From positions 25,260 to 89,259 of the forward strand of contig JAHECD010000002.1 in NCBI GenBank assembly GCA_024641945.1: a stretch of 64,000 nt of DNA, written 5' to 3'. The notes under the pieces are model-generated. The model worked only from the letters and a program-made list of their open reading frames with translations, did no database searches and was not told the DNA's origin. Position 1 is the stretch's first letter. Every line of letters starts with the position of its first letter. The DNA is from Rubrivivax sp. Lineage in GTDB: Bacteria; Pseudomonadota; Gammaproteobacteria; Burkholderiales; Burkholderiaceae_C. This document shows, one piece after another, positions 18,178 to 27,008 of the stretch. Position numbers and translations under genes: made by a program.

Positions 18178-19677
18178 GTGATGGTCGTAGGGACGGGATT
18201 GGCAGCGCTGGGAGCGTTGGTCGCATTGGCGGCCGGCGCCGCCGCAGGCGCGCTTTTTGTCCTTCGTGGCGCACGTGGCAAGGCGCATCCCCTCGTGCCG
18301 CCTGCCTCATCGCGGGGCGACACGGCGCACTCCAACGACGATGCCGCCGTCTCGGCGGCGCGAGCGGCCTTCGATGACGCCCTCGGCGTGGCCATTCAGC
18401 GCGCCGACCGCCACGGCGGTGCGGTGTGCGTGCTCTGCGTGGGCATCGACAACTTCCAACTCCTGAACGATACCTACGGGCACGAGGTCGGCGACGGCGT
18501 GCTGCGGGTGATCGGCGAGCGCATCGCCGCGGCCGGCGATGGGCGCTGCCCGATGGTCCGTCTGGGCGGGACCGAATTCCTGATCGCAACCGACGGCGAC
18601 CTGGAGGCCGGCCGTGCGCTGGCGAGTCTGTTGCTGGCCGAACTGAGCCGGGCGATCGACCTCAAGGACAACATCACCCAGGTGGCATGCTCGGTGGGGA
18701 TTGCCTGCTATCCCAAGCACGGTGCCCGGCCGTTGCTGGTGAACCTGGCGGTGATGGCCATGCGTGCAGCGCGGGAAGGTGGCGGCAGCGCCCACGCCGA
18801 GTACCAGCCGCAGATGGGCGACGACCAGCGCGAGCACGCCGAACTCGCGCGCGACCTTCGAACGGCCGTCGAGCGGGGGCAGCTGTTGCTGTATTACCAG
18901 CCCAAGGTGGACGCGGTGAGCCTCCAGATCACCGCGGCCGAGGCGCTGCTGCGATGGCAGCACCCGACACGGGGCATCGTGAGCCCGACCATCTTCATCC
19001 CGATTGCAGAGCGCCACGGGCTGATCGGCGTGATCGGCAACTGGGTTCTCGAAGAGGCGGCGCGGCAGGCGGCGCTCTGGCGCGACAAGGGCCTGCGCAT
19101 GCGCGTGGCGATCAACGTCTCGGGCTACCAGATGCGCCAGGACGATTTCATCGACCGGCTCGATCAGGCGCTGAGTGCCTACCGGTTGGTGCCGGGCCGT
19201 TTCACCTGCGAGATCACCGAGACGGTGGCCATGGAAGACACGCGCGTGACGCAGCGGGCCTTCCAGCGGCTGGGCCAGCTGGGCGTGCACGTGTCGATCG
19301 ATGATTTCGGCACCGGCCATTCGAGCCTGGCCGTGCTGCGGCGCCTGCCTGCGGCGGAGCTCAAGATCGACCGGGCCTTTGTCACGGACCTTGGCACGAG
19401 CGCCGATGCGCTGGCTGTGGCCAAGGCGGTCGTGCAGCTGGCGCATTCGCTCGACCTGCACGTCGTTGCCGAAGGCGTCGAGACGGAGGAACAGCGTGAC
19501 CTGCTCCTCGAACTGGGTTGCGACGAGCTGCAGGGCTTTCTGTTCGCGCGCCCGATGACGGCCGCCGCGCTCGAACTCTGGGCGTTGAACGAGGACGATG
19601 GCGGCGACGATGGGTCCGAACGCCTGGGTTTCCGTGAATCGCTCTTTGCCGAGACGCGCACCGCCGACCTGGGCTGA
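18178..19677 (+). CDS. GGDEF/EAL protein, likely active c-di-GMP phosphodiesterase with degenerate cyclase
   Basis: Protein of 499 residues from GTG 18178; ATG 18181 is equally possible. One N-terminal membrane helix lies at about 6-30. The GGDEF domain (65-205) has GGTEF at 130-134 in place of GG(D/E)EF, so the metal-binding acidic residue is Thr and cyclase activity is doubtful. The EAL domain is intact: EALLRW at 255-260, an Asn in [30 protein letters not shown] and EGVETEE. It should therefore hydrolyse c-di-GMP, with the degenerate domain perhaps acting as a GTP sensor. GATACT at 18169-18174 resembles a -10 box placed for a leaderless message. Confidence 0.92.
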   Translation: MMVVGTGLAALGALVALAAGAAAGALFVLRGARGKAHPLVPPASSRGDTAHSNDDAAVSAARAAFDDALGVAIQRADRHGGAVCVLCVGIDNFQLLNDTYGHEVGDGVLRVIGERIAAAGDGRCPMVRLGGTEFLIATDGDLEAGRALASLLLAELSRAIDLKDNITQVACSVGIACYPKHGARPLLVNLAVMAMRAAREGGGSAHAEYQPQMGDDQREHAELARDLRTAVERGQLLLYYQPKVDAVSLQITAAEALLRWQHPTRGIVSPTIFIPIAERHGLIGVIGNWVLEEAARQAALWRDKGLRMRVAINVSGYQMRQDDFIDRLDQALSAYRLVPGRFTCEITETVAMEDTRVTQRAFQRLGQLGVHVSIDDFGTGHSSLAVLRRLPAAELKIDRAFVTDLGTSADALAVAKAVVQLAHSLDLHVVAEGVETEEQRDLLLELGCDELQGFLFARPMTAAALELWALNEDDGGDDGSERLGFRESLFAETRTADLG

Positions 19678-19715
19678 TCGACCGGGTTCACGCGCTGGTA
19701 GGGCGTTGCGCTCCC

Positions 19716-19721
19716 TACAAT
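19716..19721 (+). promoter_or_regulatory. Candidate -10 box of the metH N-half, implying a leaderless transcript
   Basis: TACAAT (5 of 6 to the sigma-70 consensus TATAAT) ends only 6 bases before the ATG at 19728, and no Shine-Dalgarno-like sequence lies in between. If this is the true -10, transcription would begin at or next to the start codon. No good -35 is seen at 16-18 bases spacing, so the call is weak. Confidence 0.35.
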
Positions 19722-19727
19722 TCCGGC

Positions 19728-20807
19728 ATGAATGCTCCTCTCAGCGCACGTGCCGGCGCACAACGTCCCGTCTATACCCGAGCAGCGGAATTGCCGTCGA
19801 TCCTGGAGCAGCGGATCGTCGTCATCGATGGCGCCATGGGCACCATGATCCAGCGCCACCGGTTGGGCGAAGGCGACTTTCGCGGCGAACGTTTTGCCAC
19901 CCATGGCAAGGACCTCAAGGGCAACAACGACCTGCTCGTGCTGACCCGGTCTGACGTGGTTCGCGAGATTCACGAGCAGTACCTTGGCGCGGGCGCCGAC
20001 ATCATCGAGACCAACACCTTCGGTGCCACGTCGATTGCGCAGGAGGACTATGGCCTGGGTCCGCTGGCGCGGGAAATGAACGTCGCCGCAGCGCGCATCG
20101 CGCGCGAGGCCTGCGACCGGTTCAGCACGCCGGAAAAGCCCCGCTTCGTCGCGGGCGCCCTGGGCCCGACGCCGCGTACGGCCAGCATCAGCCCGGACGT
20201 GAACGACCCGGCGGCGCGCAACGTCAACTTCGATGAGTTGCGAGCGGCCTATCGCGAGCAGGCCGAGGGGCTGCTTGAAGGCGGCTGCGATCTCTTCATC
20301 GTCGAGACCATCTTCGATACGCTCAATGCCAAGGCCGCGTTGTTTGCGCTCGACGAATTGATGGACGACACGGGGGAGCGCCTGCCCGTCATCGTCAGCG
20401 GCACCGTCACCGATGCATCGGGCCGCATCCTGTCGGGGCAGACGGTCGGGGCCTTCTGGCACTCGGTGCGGCACGCCAGGCCACTGGCCGTGGGCCTGAA
20501 TTGCGCGCTGGGCGCCGCACTGATGCGCCCGTATGTCGAAGAGTTGTCCAAGCTGGCGGGTGACACGTTCGTGAGCTGCTATCCGAATGCGGGACTGCCC
20601 AACCCGATGAGCGAGACCGGCTTCGACGAAACGCCCGACGTCACCGGCGGCCTGATGGAGGGCTTCGTCAAGAGCGGCTTCCTCAATATCGCCGGCGGTT
20701 GCTGCGGCACGACGCCGGAACATATCGCCGAAATCGCGCGCCGGGTGTCGGCCTACCGGCCGCGTTCGCGCCACGACCCGCTGTTCAGCCCGCCACGGGT
20801 CACCTGA
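19728..20807 (+). CDS. metH: Methionine synthase, homocysteine-binding half (split MetH N-terminus)
   Basis: Protein of 359 residues equal to the homocysteine S-methyltransferase module of cobalamin-dependent MetH. The catalytic barrel begins with [11 protein letters not shown] near residue 33. The zinc-binding cysteines are present as GLNCALGA and the [11 protein letters not shown] pair near the C-terminus. The first 25 residues are an Ala/Arg-rich extension. In many Burkholderiales MetH is encoded as two genes, this module and a pterin/cobalamin/activation half. Here the next gene is an enoyl-CoA isomerase on the other strand, so the partner must lie elsewhere. Alone it could also use S-methylmethionine, but the length and sequence favour MetH. 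Confidence 0.88.
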   Translation: MNAPLSARAGAQRPVYTRAAELPSILEQRIVVIDGAMGTMIQRHRLGEGDFRGERFATHGKDLKGNNDLLVLTRSDVVREIHEQYLGAGADIIETNTFGATSIAQEDYGLGPLAREMNVAAARIAREACDRFSTPEKPRFVAGALGPTPRTASISPDVNDPAARNVNFDELRAAYREQAEGLLEGGCDLFIVETIFDTLNAKAALFALDELMDDTGERLPVIVSGTVTDASGRILSGQTVGAFWHSVRHARPLAVGLNCALGAALMRPYVEELSKLAGDTFVSCYPNAGLPNPMSETGFDETPDVTGGLMEGFVKSGFLNIAGGCCGTTPEHIAEIARRVSAYRPRSRHDPLFSPPRVT

Positions 20808-20831
20808 AGGCGCCGCGGACCCCCGTTCCGG

Positions 20832-21665
20832 TCAAGGGTCGACCACTGACGTGAGCGGTGCGTAGTTCGCGGGGCGCTTGGCTTTCCAGGCCTCGATCGC
20901 AGTGGCCATCTCGCCGATGTCGAAGATCGCGCTCTGCAGCAATGTCATCTGATCGAGCGACTCGGCCGTGCCGTGATCGCGGGCAAAGTTCAGCGCACGC
21001 TTGCTCCCGCTGATGGCCAGTGGGCTCTTCGCGGCGATGCTCACGGCCAGGGCCTGGGCGTGTGCATTCGCGGAGGCGGCATCAGGCAGCACGGCGTTGA
21101 CAAGGCCGGTCGCCAACGCGCGCTCGGCACCCAGGCGCTCGCCGGTGTAGGCCATTTCGCGGGCCACTGCGCCGGGAACGATCCTGGGCAGGCGCTGCAG
21201 CACGCCGAGGTCGGCCACCATCCCGATCTGGATCTCCTGGACGGTGAAGAACGCATCGGCCGTGCAGACCCGCAGGTCGCAGGCGGCGGCGAGGTCGAGC
21301 GCCCCGCCGATGCATCCGCCTTGCACCACGCAAAGCGTGGGGAAGCGCGCCTCGTCGAGCGCGTCGATGCAGGCCATCAGCCGGCGCAGACCGTCCTGAA
21401 AGGACAGCCGCTTGCGGGCGTCTGTCAGGTCGAGCAGGCCGAAGTTGCCCGCGAAGACATCGAGGGCCATGCCGGCGCTGAAATGCTTGCCGGTGGAGCG
21501 CACGACGAGCGCACGTGTCCGGCCCTCGTCGCTCAGGCGACAGACCGCGTCGCGCAGGGCCGGGAAGAACGGGGGCGCAAGGGTGTTCATCCGGGCGGGC
21601 TGGTTGAGCTCGAGGGTGGCGATGTGCGTGGCGGGGTCCAGATCGAGGGTAAAGAATTCGTTCAT
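20832..21665 (-). CDS. Crotonase-fold protein, probable dienoyl-CoA isomerase
   Basis: Protein of 277 residues from ATG 21665, preceded by GAAAGGACA. The crotonase fold is shown by HFSAGMALD (oxyanion region) and GGCIGGALDLAAACDLR. In the next segment, EIQIGMVADLGVLQRLP closely follows the signature of delta3,5-delta2,4-dienoyl-CoA isomerases (ECH1 family). The three acidic residues of that family are all present: D in ALDLAA, E in VQEIQ and D in VADLG. A simple enoyl-CoA hydratase would need two catalytic Glu residues instead. I infer a role in oxidation of polyunsaturated or odd-double-bond fatty acids. It is divergent from the hydrolase at 21780. Confidence 0.85.
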   Translation of the reverse strand: MNEFFTLDLDPATHIATLELNQPARMNTLAPPFFPALRDAVCRLSDEGRTRALVVRSTGKHFSAGMALDVFAGNFGLLDLTDARKRLSFQDGLRRLMACIDALDEARFPTLCVVQGGCIGGALDLAAACDLRVCTADAFFTVQEIQIGMVADLGVLQRLPRIVPGAVAREMAYTGERLGAERALATGLVNAVLPDAASANAHAQALAVSIAAKSPLAISGSKRALNFARDHGTAESLDQMTLLQSAIFDIGEMATAIEAWKAKRPANYAPLTSVVDP

Positions 21666-21779
21666 GGCGCTGTCCTTTCGTGAAAACTCGAGGCTGCCCG
21701 TGCGGTGTCCCCTTTGCGCGTGCTCACGGCTGCGCCCGCAGTGTGCCAGTGTGACGCAGCGCACCTACACTTGCCGACG

Positions 21780-22628
21780 ATGGGCTCACTCACCGCGTTC
21801 GACGGCACCAGCCTGCACCTGACCGGCTGGCCTGGGCCCCGGCCGGCGCGAGGCACGGTATTGCTGGTGCATGGTCTGGGCGAACATGCGGGCCGCTACG
21901 CCTGGCTTGCGGGTCAGTTGAATGCCGTGGGCTTGGACGTCGCGGCCTTCGACCACCGCGGCCATGGCCGCTCCGGCGGGCCGCGGGGCGGCCTGCCGGC
22001 GGATGACGCGCTGCTGCGTGACCTGTCCCAGGTGGTCGACCATGTTCGACAGGCCTGCCCCGGCGCGCTCGTGATGCTCGGCCACAGCATGGGCGGGCTG
22101 ATCGCGGCACGTTTCGTCGCCGAATCGCTCAGCGCTGCACCTGCCGCCTGGTCGCGCCCAGTCGATGCCCTCGTCCTGTCGTCACCCGCCCTGGCGCTGG
22201 GACTGAGCAGCGTCCAACGGTTCCTGCTCAAGGTCGGCATGGCGCTTCGGCCAGATGGTGCACAAGGCAACGGGTTGAAGCCCGAGTGGGTCAGCCGCGA
22301 TGCGGCGGTTGTCAAGGCGTACCTCGATGACCCACTGGTACACGACCGGATCACCCCGCGCCTGGTGCAATTCATTCTGCTGGGCGGCGAACGCGTGCGC
22401 GCGCTGGCGCCACGCTGGTCGACGCCCACGCTGTTGCTCTGGGCCGGAGCCGACCGTTGCGTGGTGCCGGCCGGCAGTGCGGAATTTGCAGCGGCGGCGC
22501 CGCGGCCCATTCTTCAGGCGCGTTGCTTCGGCGCGCTTTTCCACGAGATCTTCAACGAGCCCGAAAAGGGCGACGTGGTGTCCGAATTGCGGCGCTGGCT
22601 CGGCCAGTTGCCATTTGCCGGCCATTGA
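21780..22628 (+). CDS. Alpha/beta hydrolase, monoacylglycerol lipase-like
   Basis: Protein of 282 residues. The fold signatures are LLVHGLGEHAGRY (oxyanion HG motif, near residue 30), DHRGHGRS, and the nucleophile elbow LGHSMGG with Ser near residue 101. The catalytic acid is probably in WAGADRCVV and the His in LFHEIFNEP. The HGLGEHAGRY / GHGRS / HEIFNEP combination is typical of monoacylglycerol lipases and lysophospholipases (Hydrolase_4). It acts probably in the cytosol on acylglycerol or lysophospholipid esters, matching the neighbouring fatty-acid enzyme. TACACT at 21766-21771, with GTGCCA 17 bases upstream, may be its promoter; the start would be close to the transcript end. Confidence 0.88.
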   Translation: MGSLTAFDGTSLHLTGWPGPRPARGTVLLVHGLGEHAGRYAWLAGQLNAVGLDVAAFDHRGHGRSGGPRGGLPADDALLRDLSQVVDHVRQACPGALVMLGHSMGGLIAARFVAESLSAAPAAWSRPVDALVLSSPALALGLSSVQRFLLKVGMALRPDGAQGNGLKPEWVSRDAAVVKAYLDDPLVHDRITPRLVQFILLGGERVRALAPRWSTPTLLLWAGADRCVVPAGSAEFAAAAPRPILQARCFGALFHEIFNEPEKGDVVSELRRWLGQLPFAGH

Positions 22629-22681
22629 CGCCGATGGGGCAAGTCCTTGCCGAACGCAGACATCCGCATGGGGTACTCCGA

Positions 22682-24157
22682 ATGAACGCACGCGATCCGA
22701 ACCCGCCGATGCCTGGTGACGCCATCGAAGCGCTGGCCGCCTACTCGCGGCGCGCCTGGGACGAGCAGATCGTGCCGGCCCTGACCGACTACATCGCCAT
22801 ACCGGCGAAGAGCCCGATGTTCGATGTCGACTGGGCGCGCAACGGCCACATCGAGAGAGTCGTGGGCGACGCGGCGTCGTGGGTCGAGAGCCGCCAGGTG
22901 GCCGGTCTGACGCTCGAGGTGGTTCGCATCGAGGGGCGAACGCCGGTGATCTTCTTCGAGATCCCCGCCACCAAGGTCGGCTGCGACGACACCGTCGTCT
23001 TCTACGGCCACCTGGACAAGCAGCCCGAGTTCGATGGCTGGCGCGCGGACCTGGGCCCATGGACACCCAAGCTCGAAGACGAGAAGCTCTATGGCCGCGG
23101 CGGTGCCGACGACGGTTATGCGATCTACGCCGCGCTCACGTCGATCATGGCGCTCGATGCACAAGGGTTGCCGCGCCCGCGGTGCGTCGGCCTGATCGAG
23201 ACCTGCGAGGAAAGTGGCTCCGGCGACCTGCCGGCCTACCTGGATGCCTTGCGTGCCCGGCTCGGCCGGGTGAGTCTGGTCGTCTGCCTCGACTCCGGCG
23301 CCGGCAACTACGACCAGCTCTGGCTCACGACCAGCCTGCGTGGCAACGTGACGGGAACGCTGAAGGTCGAGATCCTGACCGAAGGCGTGCACTCCGGCGA
23401 CGCCAGTGGACTGGTGCCGTCGAGCTTTCGCATCCTGCGGCACGTGCTGGACCGGCTGGAAGATTCGCGCACCGGGCTGCTGCTGCCCGAAAGCTTCCAC
23501 TGCGCGATCCCGGCGTCGCGCGTGGCGCAGGCCCGTGCGACGGCTGACATCCTGCGCGACGAGGTCTGGAAACGGTTTCCCTGGGCTTGCGGTGCGGACG
23601 GCATGGCCACATTGCCAACCACGACCGACCCCGTGGAGGCGCTTCTCAACCGGACCTGGCGGCCGACGCTGAGCGTCACCGGTGTCGACGGGATGCCGGC
23701 GCTCGGCAATGCCGGCAATGTGCTGCGCCCCTACACCGCGTTCAAGCTCAGCCTGCGCCTGCCGCCGCTGGTGGCGGGGCACGAGGCGGCCGTGCGGCTC
23801 AAGGCACTGCTCGAGGACAACGCGCCGTACAACGCCCGGGTGACCTTCGTGCCCGATGGCCGCGTCGGGGCCTGGGGCGCCACCGGATGGGATGCGCCGG
23901 CGTTGGCGCCGTGGCTCGAGAAGGCGCTCGATGCGGCGTCACAAGCACACTTCGGTGCGCCCCTCGGCTACATCGGACAAGGCGGCACGATTCCGTTGAT
24001 GAGCATGCTCGCACTGGGCTTTCCAGGTGCGCAGATGATGGTCTGTGGTGTGCTCGGACCCAAGAGCAATGCCCACGGCCCCAACGAGTTCCTGCACGTG
24101 CCCTACGGCACGCGGCTGACGGCTGCGGTGGCACACGTCATCGCGGCGCATCCCTGA
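22682..24157 (+). CDS. M20-family metallopeptidase (dipeptidase type)
   Basis: Protein of 491 residues from ATG 22682. The first metal-binding motif is YGHLDKQPE near residue 103, the bridging Asp is in GRGGADDGYA, and the catalytic/metal Glu pair is in ETCEESGSG near residue 180. A distal acidic/His motif is seen in KSNAHGPNEF. It belongs to the M20 dinuclear zinc peptidases of the carnosinase / CPG2 type, which cleave dipeptides or N-acyl amino acids. No signal peptide, so cytosolic. It follows the lipase-like gene by 53 bases on the same strand, but a shared pathway is not evident. Confidence 0.9.
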   Translation: MNARDPNPPMPGDAIEALAAYSRRAWDEQIVPALTDYIAIPAKSPMFDVDWARNGHIERVVGDAASWVESRQVAGLTLEVVRIEGRTPVIFFEIPATKVGCDDTVVFYGHLDKQPEFDGWRADLGPWTPKLEDEKLYGRGGADDGYAIYAALTSIMALDAQGLPRPRCVGLIETCEESGSGDLPAYLDALRARLGRVSLVVCLDSGAGNYDQLWLTTSLRGNVTGTLKVEILTEGVHSGDASGLVPSSFRILRHVLDRLEDSRTGLLLPESFHCAIPASRVAQARATADILRDEVWKRFPWACGADGMATLPTTTDPVEALLNRTWRPTLSVTGVDGMPALGNAGNVLRPYTAFKLSLRLPPLVAGHEAAVRLKALLEDNAPYNARVTFVPDGRVGAWGATGWDAPALAPWLEKALDAASQAHFGAPLGYIGQGGTIPLMSMLALGFPGAQMMVCGVLGPKSNAHGPNEFLHVPYGTRLTAAVAHVIAAHP

Positions 24158-24325
24158 GCCGATTGCGCTGAGCCGCCCTGGCGCCGCCGGGCGGCGCGGG
24201 TCGCCGCCGTTCCCATCGCCCCTTTTCGCGTCCGCGAAAGTCCGCGCGCGGGAGCCTGCCTGGCGCTGTGCATTTCAACGCGCCGACGACCAGATTGCGC
24301 CATGGTTACTGAAAAGTCTTGTTAC

Positions 24326-24337
24326 GACCATATAGTC
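24326..24337. promoter_or_regulatory. Near-palindromic operator-like site in an AT-rich leader
   Basis: GACCATATAGTC is a 12-base near-perfect palindrome (5 of 6 pairs) lying 88 bases before the fasciclin lipoprotein start. It sits in a patch where 24301-24360 is only 40 percent GC by direct count, quite unlike its surroundings. The shape is that of TetR-type operators. The patch also carries TATTAT (24359-24364), a possible -10. No adjacent regulator gene is present. Confidence 0.25.
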
Positions 24338-24425
24338 ACTAAGGTGAACTGTACGGTCTATTATTTCGACTCGAGAGTTCATTTGCCCGGTGCCTTGCGC
24401 CTCAACTCACAGGAGTACCAGACCC

Positions 24426-25352
24426 ATGTTTGCGAAATTCCGAAACCTGCTGGCCGCCGGCAGCGTGGCCATCTTGGCCGCCTGTGGCGGTGGCGGCGAT
24501 GATCAAAGCGTCCTCGAAATCGCCCAGTCCGACACACGCTTCAGCATCCTGGCCGAGGCCGTGGTGGCTGCCGACCTGACGGCCACCGTGGGAGGGTCCG
24601 ATCCGATCACCTTGTTCGCGCCGACGAACGATGCTTTCGTGGCCTTGCTGGGCGAGCTCGGTCTGACGAAAGACCAACTCCTGGCGGACAAGGCGTTGCT
24701 CACGACGGTACTCACCTATCACGTCGTACCGGGCAAGGTGGCCAAGTCGGCCGTTCCGGTCGGCAAGGCGATCACGACAGCGCAGGGCGGCATCTTCAAG
24801 GCCGAGGTTGGAGGATCTGCATTGACGATCCAGGATGGTCGCAACCGGGTGGCCAATGTCGTCGAAACGGACATTGGTGCCAGCAATGGCGTCGTGCATG
24901 TTCTCGACAAAGTGCTGTTGCCCGCGGACAAGAATGTGGTCGAAACGGCCCAGTCTTTGCCCGACTTCAGCATCCTTGTCGAGGCCGTCGTGGCGGCCGA
25001 TCTGCAAGGTGCGCTGTCGGCAGACGGCCCGTTGACGGTCTTTGCACCCACCAACGCGGCCTTCGCCGCGCTGCTGGACGAGATCGGGATGACCAAGGAC
25101 GCGCTCCTCGCCGACAAGACACTGTTGACCAGCGTGCTGCGTTACCACGTGGTGGGGTCGCGGACGCTGAAGGCGGATGTGCCGATAGGCATGCCGATCG
25201 GCACGCTGGAACCCGGCAAGACGTTCACCGTCGGAAGCAGCCTCGCGATCACCGATGGCAGCGGTCGCATCTCGAACATCACGGCGACCGACGTGCTCAC
25301 GAGCAATGGCGTGATCCACGTCATCGACAAGGTGTTGTTGCCTTCGCCCTGA
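24426..25352 (+). CDS. Lipoprotein with two fasciclin (FAS1) domains
   Basis: Protein of 308 residues from ATG 24426. A lipobox LAAC places the lipidated Cys at residue 20 after a short signal. Two FAS1 domains follow, about 27-165 and 168-308. Each has the H1-type motif (LFAPTNDAFVAL; VFAPTNAAFAAL), the YHVVPG / YHVVGS motif and the terminal GVVHVLDKVLLP / GVIHVIDKVLLP motif. FAS1 domains mediate adhesion and matrix contact; here the protein would be anchored to the envelope. A single-domain secreted relative is encoded 49 bases downstream, suggesting duplication. The AT-rich leader is described separately. Confidence 0.93.
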   Translation: MFAKFRNLLAAGSVAILAACGGGGDDQSVLEIAQSDTRFSILAEAVVAADLTATVGGSDPITLFAPTNDAFVALLGELGLTKDQLLADKALLTTVLTYHVVPGKVAKSAVPVGKAITTAQGGIFKAEVGGSALTIQDGRNRVANVVETDIGASNGVVHVLDKVLLPADKNVVETAQSLPDFSILVEAVVAADLQGALSADGPLTVFAPTNAAFAALLDEIGMTKDALLADKTLLTSVLRYHVVGSRTLKADVPIGMPIGTLEPGKTFTVGSSLAITDGSGRISNITATDVLTSNGVIHVIDKVLLPSP

Positions 25353-25401
25353 ACGGCGGCCTTTCTCTCGACAGTTTTATCCAACCCCTTAGGAGTCAAT
25401 C

Positions 25402-25854
25402 ATGAAAAAGTTCGTTGCCATCATCGCCATCGCCTCGGCTTCGCTCGGCGTTCAAGCCAAGGACATCGTCGACACCGCCGTCGCGGCCGGCAGCTTCAAG
25501 ACGCTGGCCGCCGCGCTGCAGGCCGCTGGGCTCGTCGATACCCTCAAGGGCAAGGGGCCGTTCACGGTCTTCGCGCCGACCGACGACGCCTTCGCAAAGA
25601 TTCCGAAAGCCGATCTCGACGCGTTGCTCAAGGACAAGGCCAAGTTGACGGCCGTGCTGACCTACCACGTGGTGCCGGCGGCCGTGATGGCCAAGGACGT
25701 CAAGGCCGGCATGGTCAAGACCGTGCAGGGCTCGGAGCTCACGATCGGCACGTCGGGAGGCGTCACGGTCGACGGCGCCAAGGTCGTGCAGGCGGATGTC
25801 GTGGCGGACAACGGCGTCATCCACGTCATCGATTCGGTCGTGATGCCGAAGTAA
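25402..25854 (+). CDS. Secreted single-domain fasciclin protein
   Basis: Protein of 150 residues. The N-terminal signal peptide (about 1-19, ending VQA) is followed by one FAS1 domain with [21 protein letters not shown] and [18 protein letters not shown] at 25391-25395 is the ribosome binding site. Unlike its upstream neighbour it lacks a lipobox, so it is probably periplasmic or released. The stop is only 7 bases from the amgK stop on the other strand. An adhesive or matrix role is inferred from the family. Confidence 0.94.
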   Translation: MKKFVAIIAIASASLGVQAKDIVDTAVAAGSFKTLAAALQAAGLVDTLKGKGPFTVFAPTDDAFAKIPKADLDALLKDKAKLTAVLTYHVVPAAVMAKDVKAGMVKTVQGSELTIGTSGGVTVDGAKVVQADVVADNGVIHVIDSVVMPK

Positions 25855-25861
25855 CCCCGTC

Positions 25862-26920
25862 CTAGAACGTGTAGCCCGCAGCGAGCCGGCGTTCAGACAT
25901 CGGCTCGATGAGGGTCAACAACGGCTGCAGCGGGCGGTATCGCAGCCCGACCTTCGTCATGTACGCGAAGAAGCGCGGCAAGTCGGTCGAATAGGCCGGC
26001 TTGCCGTCGCGATGTTTCAGGCGGCAGAAGATGCCGGCCACCTTGAGGTGGCGCTGCAAACCCATCCACTCGAGTTGTCGCCAGAACTCGCCAAAGTCAT
26101 CCTCTACCGGCAACGAGGCGCGGCGAGCCTGATCCCACCAGCGGACGGCCCAGTCGATCTCGCGCGCTTCGTCCCACGAGACGAAGGCGTCTCGCAGCAG
26201 ACAAGCCAGGTCGTAGGTGATGGGCCCTTGCACGGCGTCCTGGAAATCGAGGATCCCCGGGTTCGGATCGGCCACCATCAGGTTGCGCGGCATCCAGTCA
26301 CGGTGGACGGGTACCACGGGCTGCGCGAGCGCACTGTCGATCAGAAGGCGACAAAGGACGTCCCACTGCGCACGCTGGTTCGCGTCCCACACGATGCCGA
26401 ACTCATGCTGGACGCACCACTCCGGGAACAACGCGAGCTCGCGAGCCAGCATCGCTTCGTCGTAAACAGGCAGGCTGCTGCCGTCGACCTGCTGCTGAAA
26501 CTGCACCAGGGCGAGCACGGCGTCCCGCATCAGCGTATCCGCGCCTTCCGGCGTGGCATCCTGCAGCGCCTTGAGGTACGGAACGTTGCCGAGATCTGCC
26601 AACAACAGGAAGCCCTGCGCGGCATCACATTCGAGAACCGCCGGCGCATGCAATCCAGCGTCGCGGATCAGCCCCGCGATATGGACGAACGGGCGCACGT
26701 CTTCCTGCGGTGGCGGAGCATCCATCACGATGAAGCTGCTCGTTGCCGAATGGACGCGAAGATAGCGCCTGAAACTTGCATCGGCGGAGGCCGGCGCGAT
26801 CGATTCGACCCGCAGCGCGTGGCGGGGAGCGATCTGGTCGAGCCAGGCGTAGAAGGCCGATCGGCGCGCAGGATCCGGCCAGGCGATGGCTGCTGGGTCG
26901 GTGGAGGGAATTGCCGTCAA
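25862..26920 (-). CDS. amgK: AmgK-type N-acetylmuramate/N-acetylglucosamine anomeric kinase
   Basis: Protein of 352 residues of the aminoglycoside phosphotransferase fold. The catalytic loop is seen as VPVHRDWMPRNLM near residue 209 and the metal-binding motif as GILDFQDAVQGPITYDL. The gene is divergent from lptD, the position amgK occupies in pseudomonads, where AmgK phosphorylates recycled MurNAc/GlcNAc at the 1-position for the uridylyltransferase MurU. No murU is beside it: its 3' end converges with a fasciclin gene at 7 bases distance. The assignment to AmgK rests on fold and position; other small-molecule kinases share the motifs. Confidence 0.82.
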   Translation of the reverse strand: MTAIPSTDPAAIAWPDPARRSAFYAWLDQIAPRHALRVESIAPASADASFRRYLRVHSATSSFIVMDAPPPQEDVRPFVHIAGLIRDAGLHAPAVLECDAAQGFLLLADLGNVPYLKALQDATPEGADTLMRDAVLALVQFQQQVDGSSLPVYDEAMLARELALFPEWCVQHEFGIVWDANQRAQWDVLCRLLIDSALAQPVVPVHRDWMPRNLMVADPNPGILDFQDAVQGPITYDLACLLRDAFVSWDEAREIDWAVRWWDQARRASLPVEDDFGEFWRQLEWMGLQRHLKVAGIFCRLKHRDGKPAYSTDLPRFFAYMTKVGLRYRPLQPLLTLIEPMSERRLAAGYTF

Positions 26921-26984
26921 GTGCGGTCCAGTGCAGGCAGTTGTCGAGGGGCCCGGCGCGCGTCACGCGCTTGCACCCCTCGTG

Positions 26985-26990
26985 GATAAT
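26985..26990 (+). promoter_or_regulatory. Candidate -10 element for lptD
   Basis: GATAAT (5 of 6 to TATAAT) lies 18 bases before the ATG at 27009 in the 88-base divergent gap between amgK and lptD. A weak -35 (GTCACG, 3 of 6) sits 17 bases upstream. No SigmaE-type GGAACTT box was recognised. Confidence 0.35.
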
Positions 26991-27008
26991 CAATTCTACA
27001 AACCGTCC

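Noticed and set aside
15765..18395. Open frame of 876 codons on the minus strand
   Set aside because: Antisense to the double AAA+ ATPase; no recognisable domain and no start context.
24302..24502. 66-codon frame in the AT-rich leader before the fasciclin gene
   Set aside because: It ends in an Arg/Trp-rich shadow inside the fasciclin signal sequence and has no ribosome binding site; the leader is more likely regulatory.
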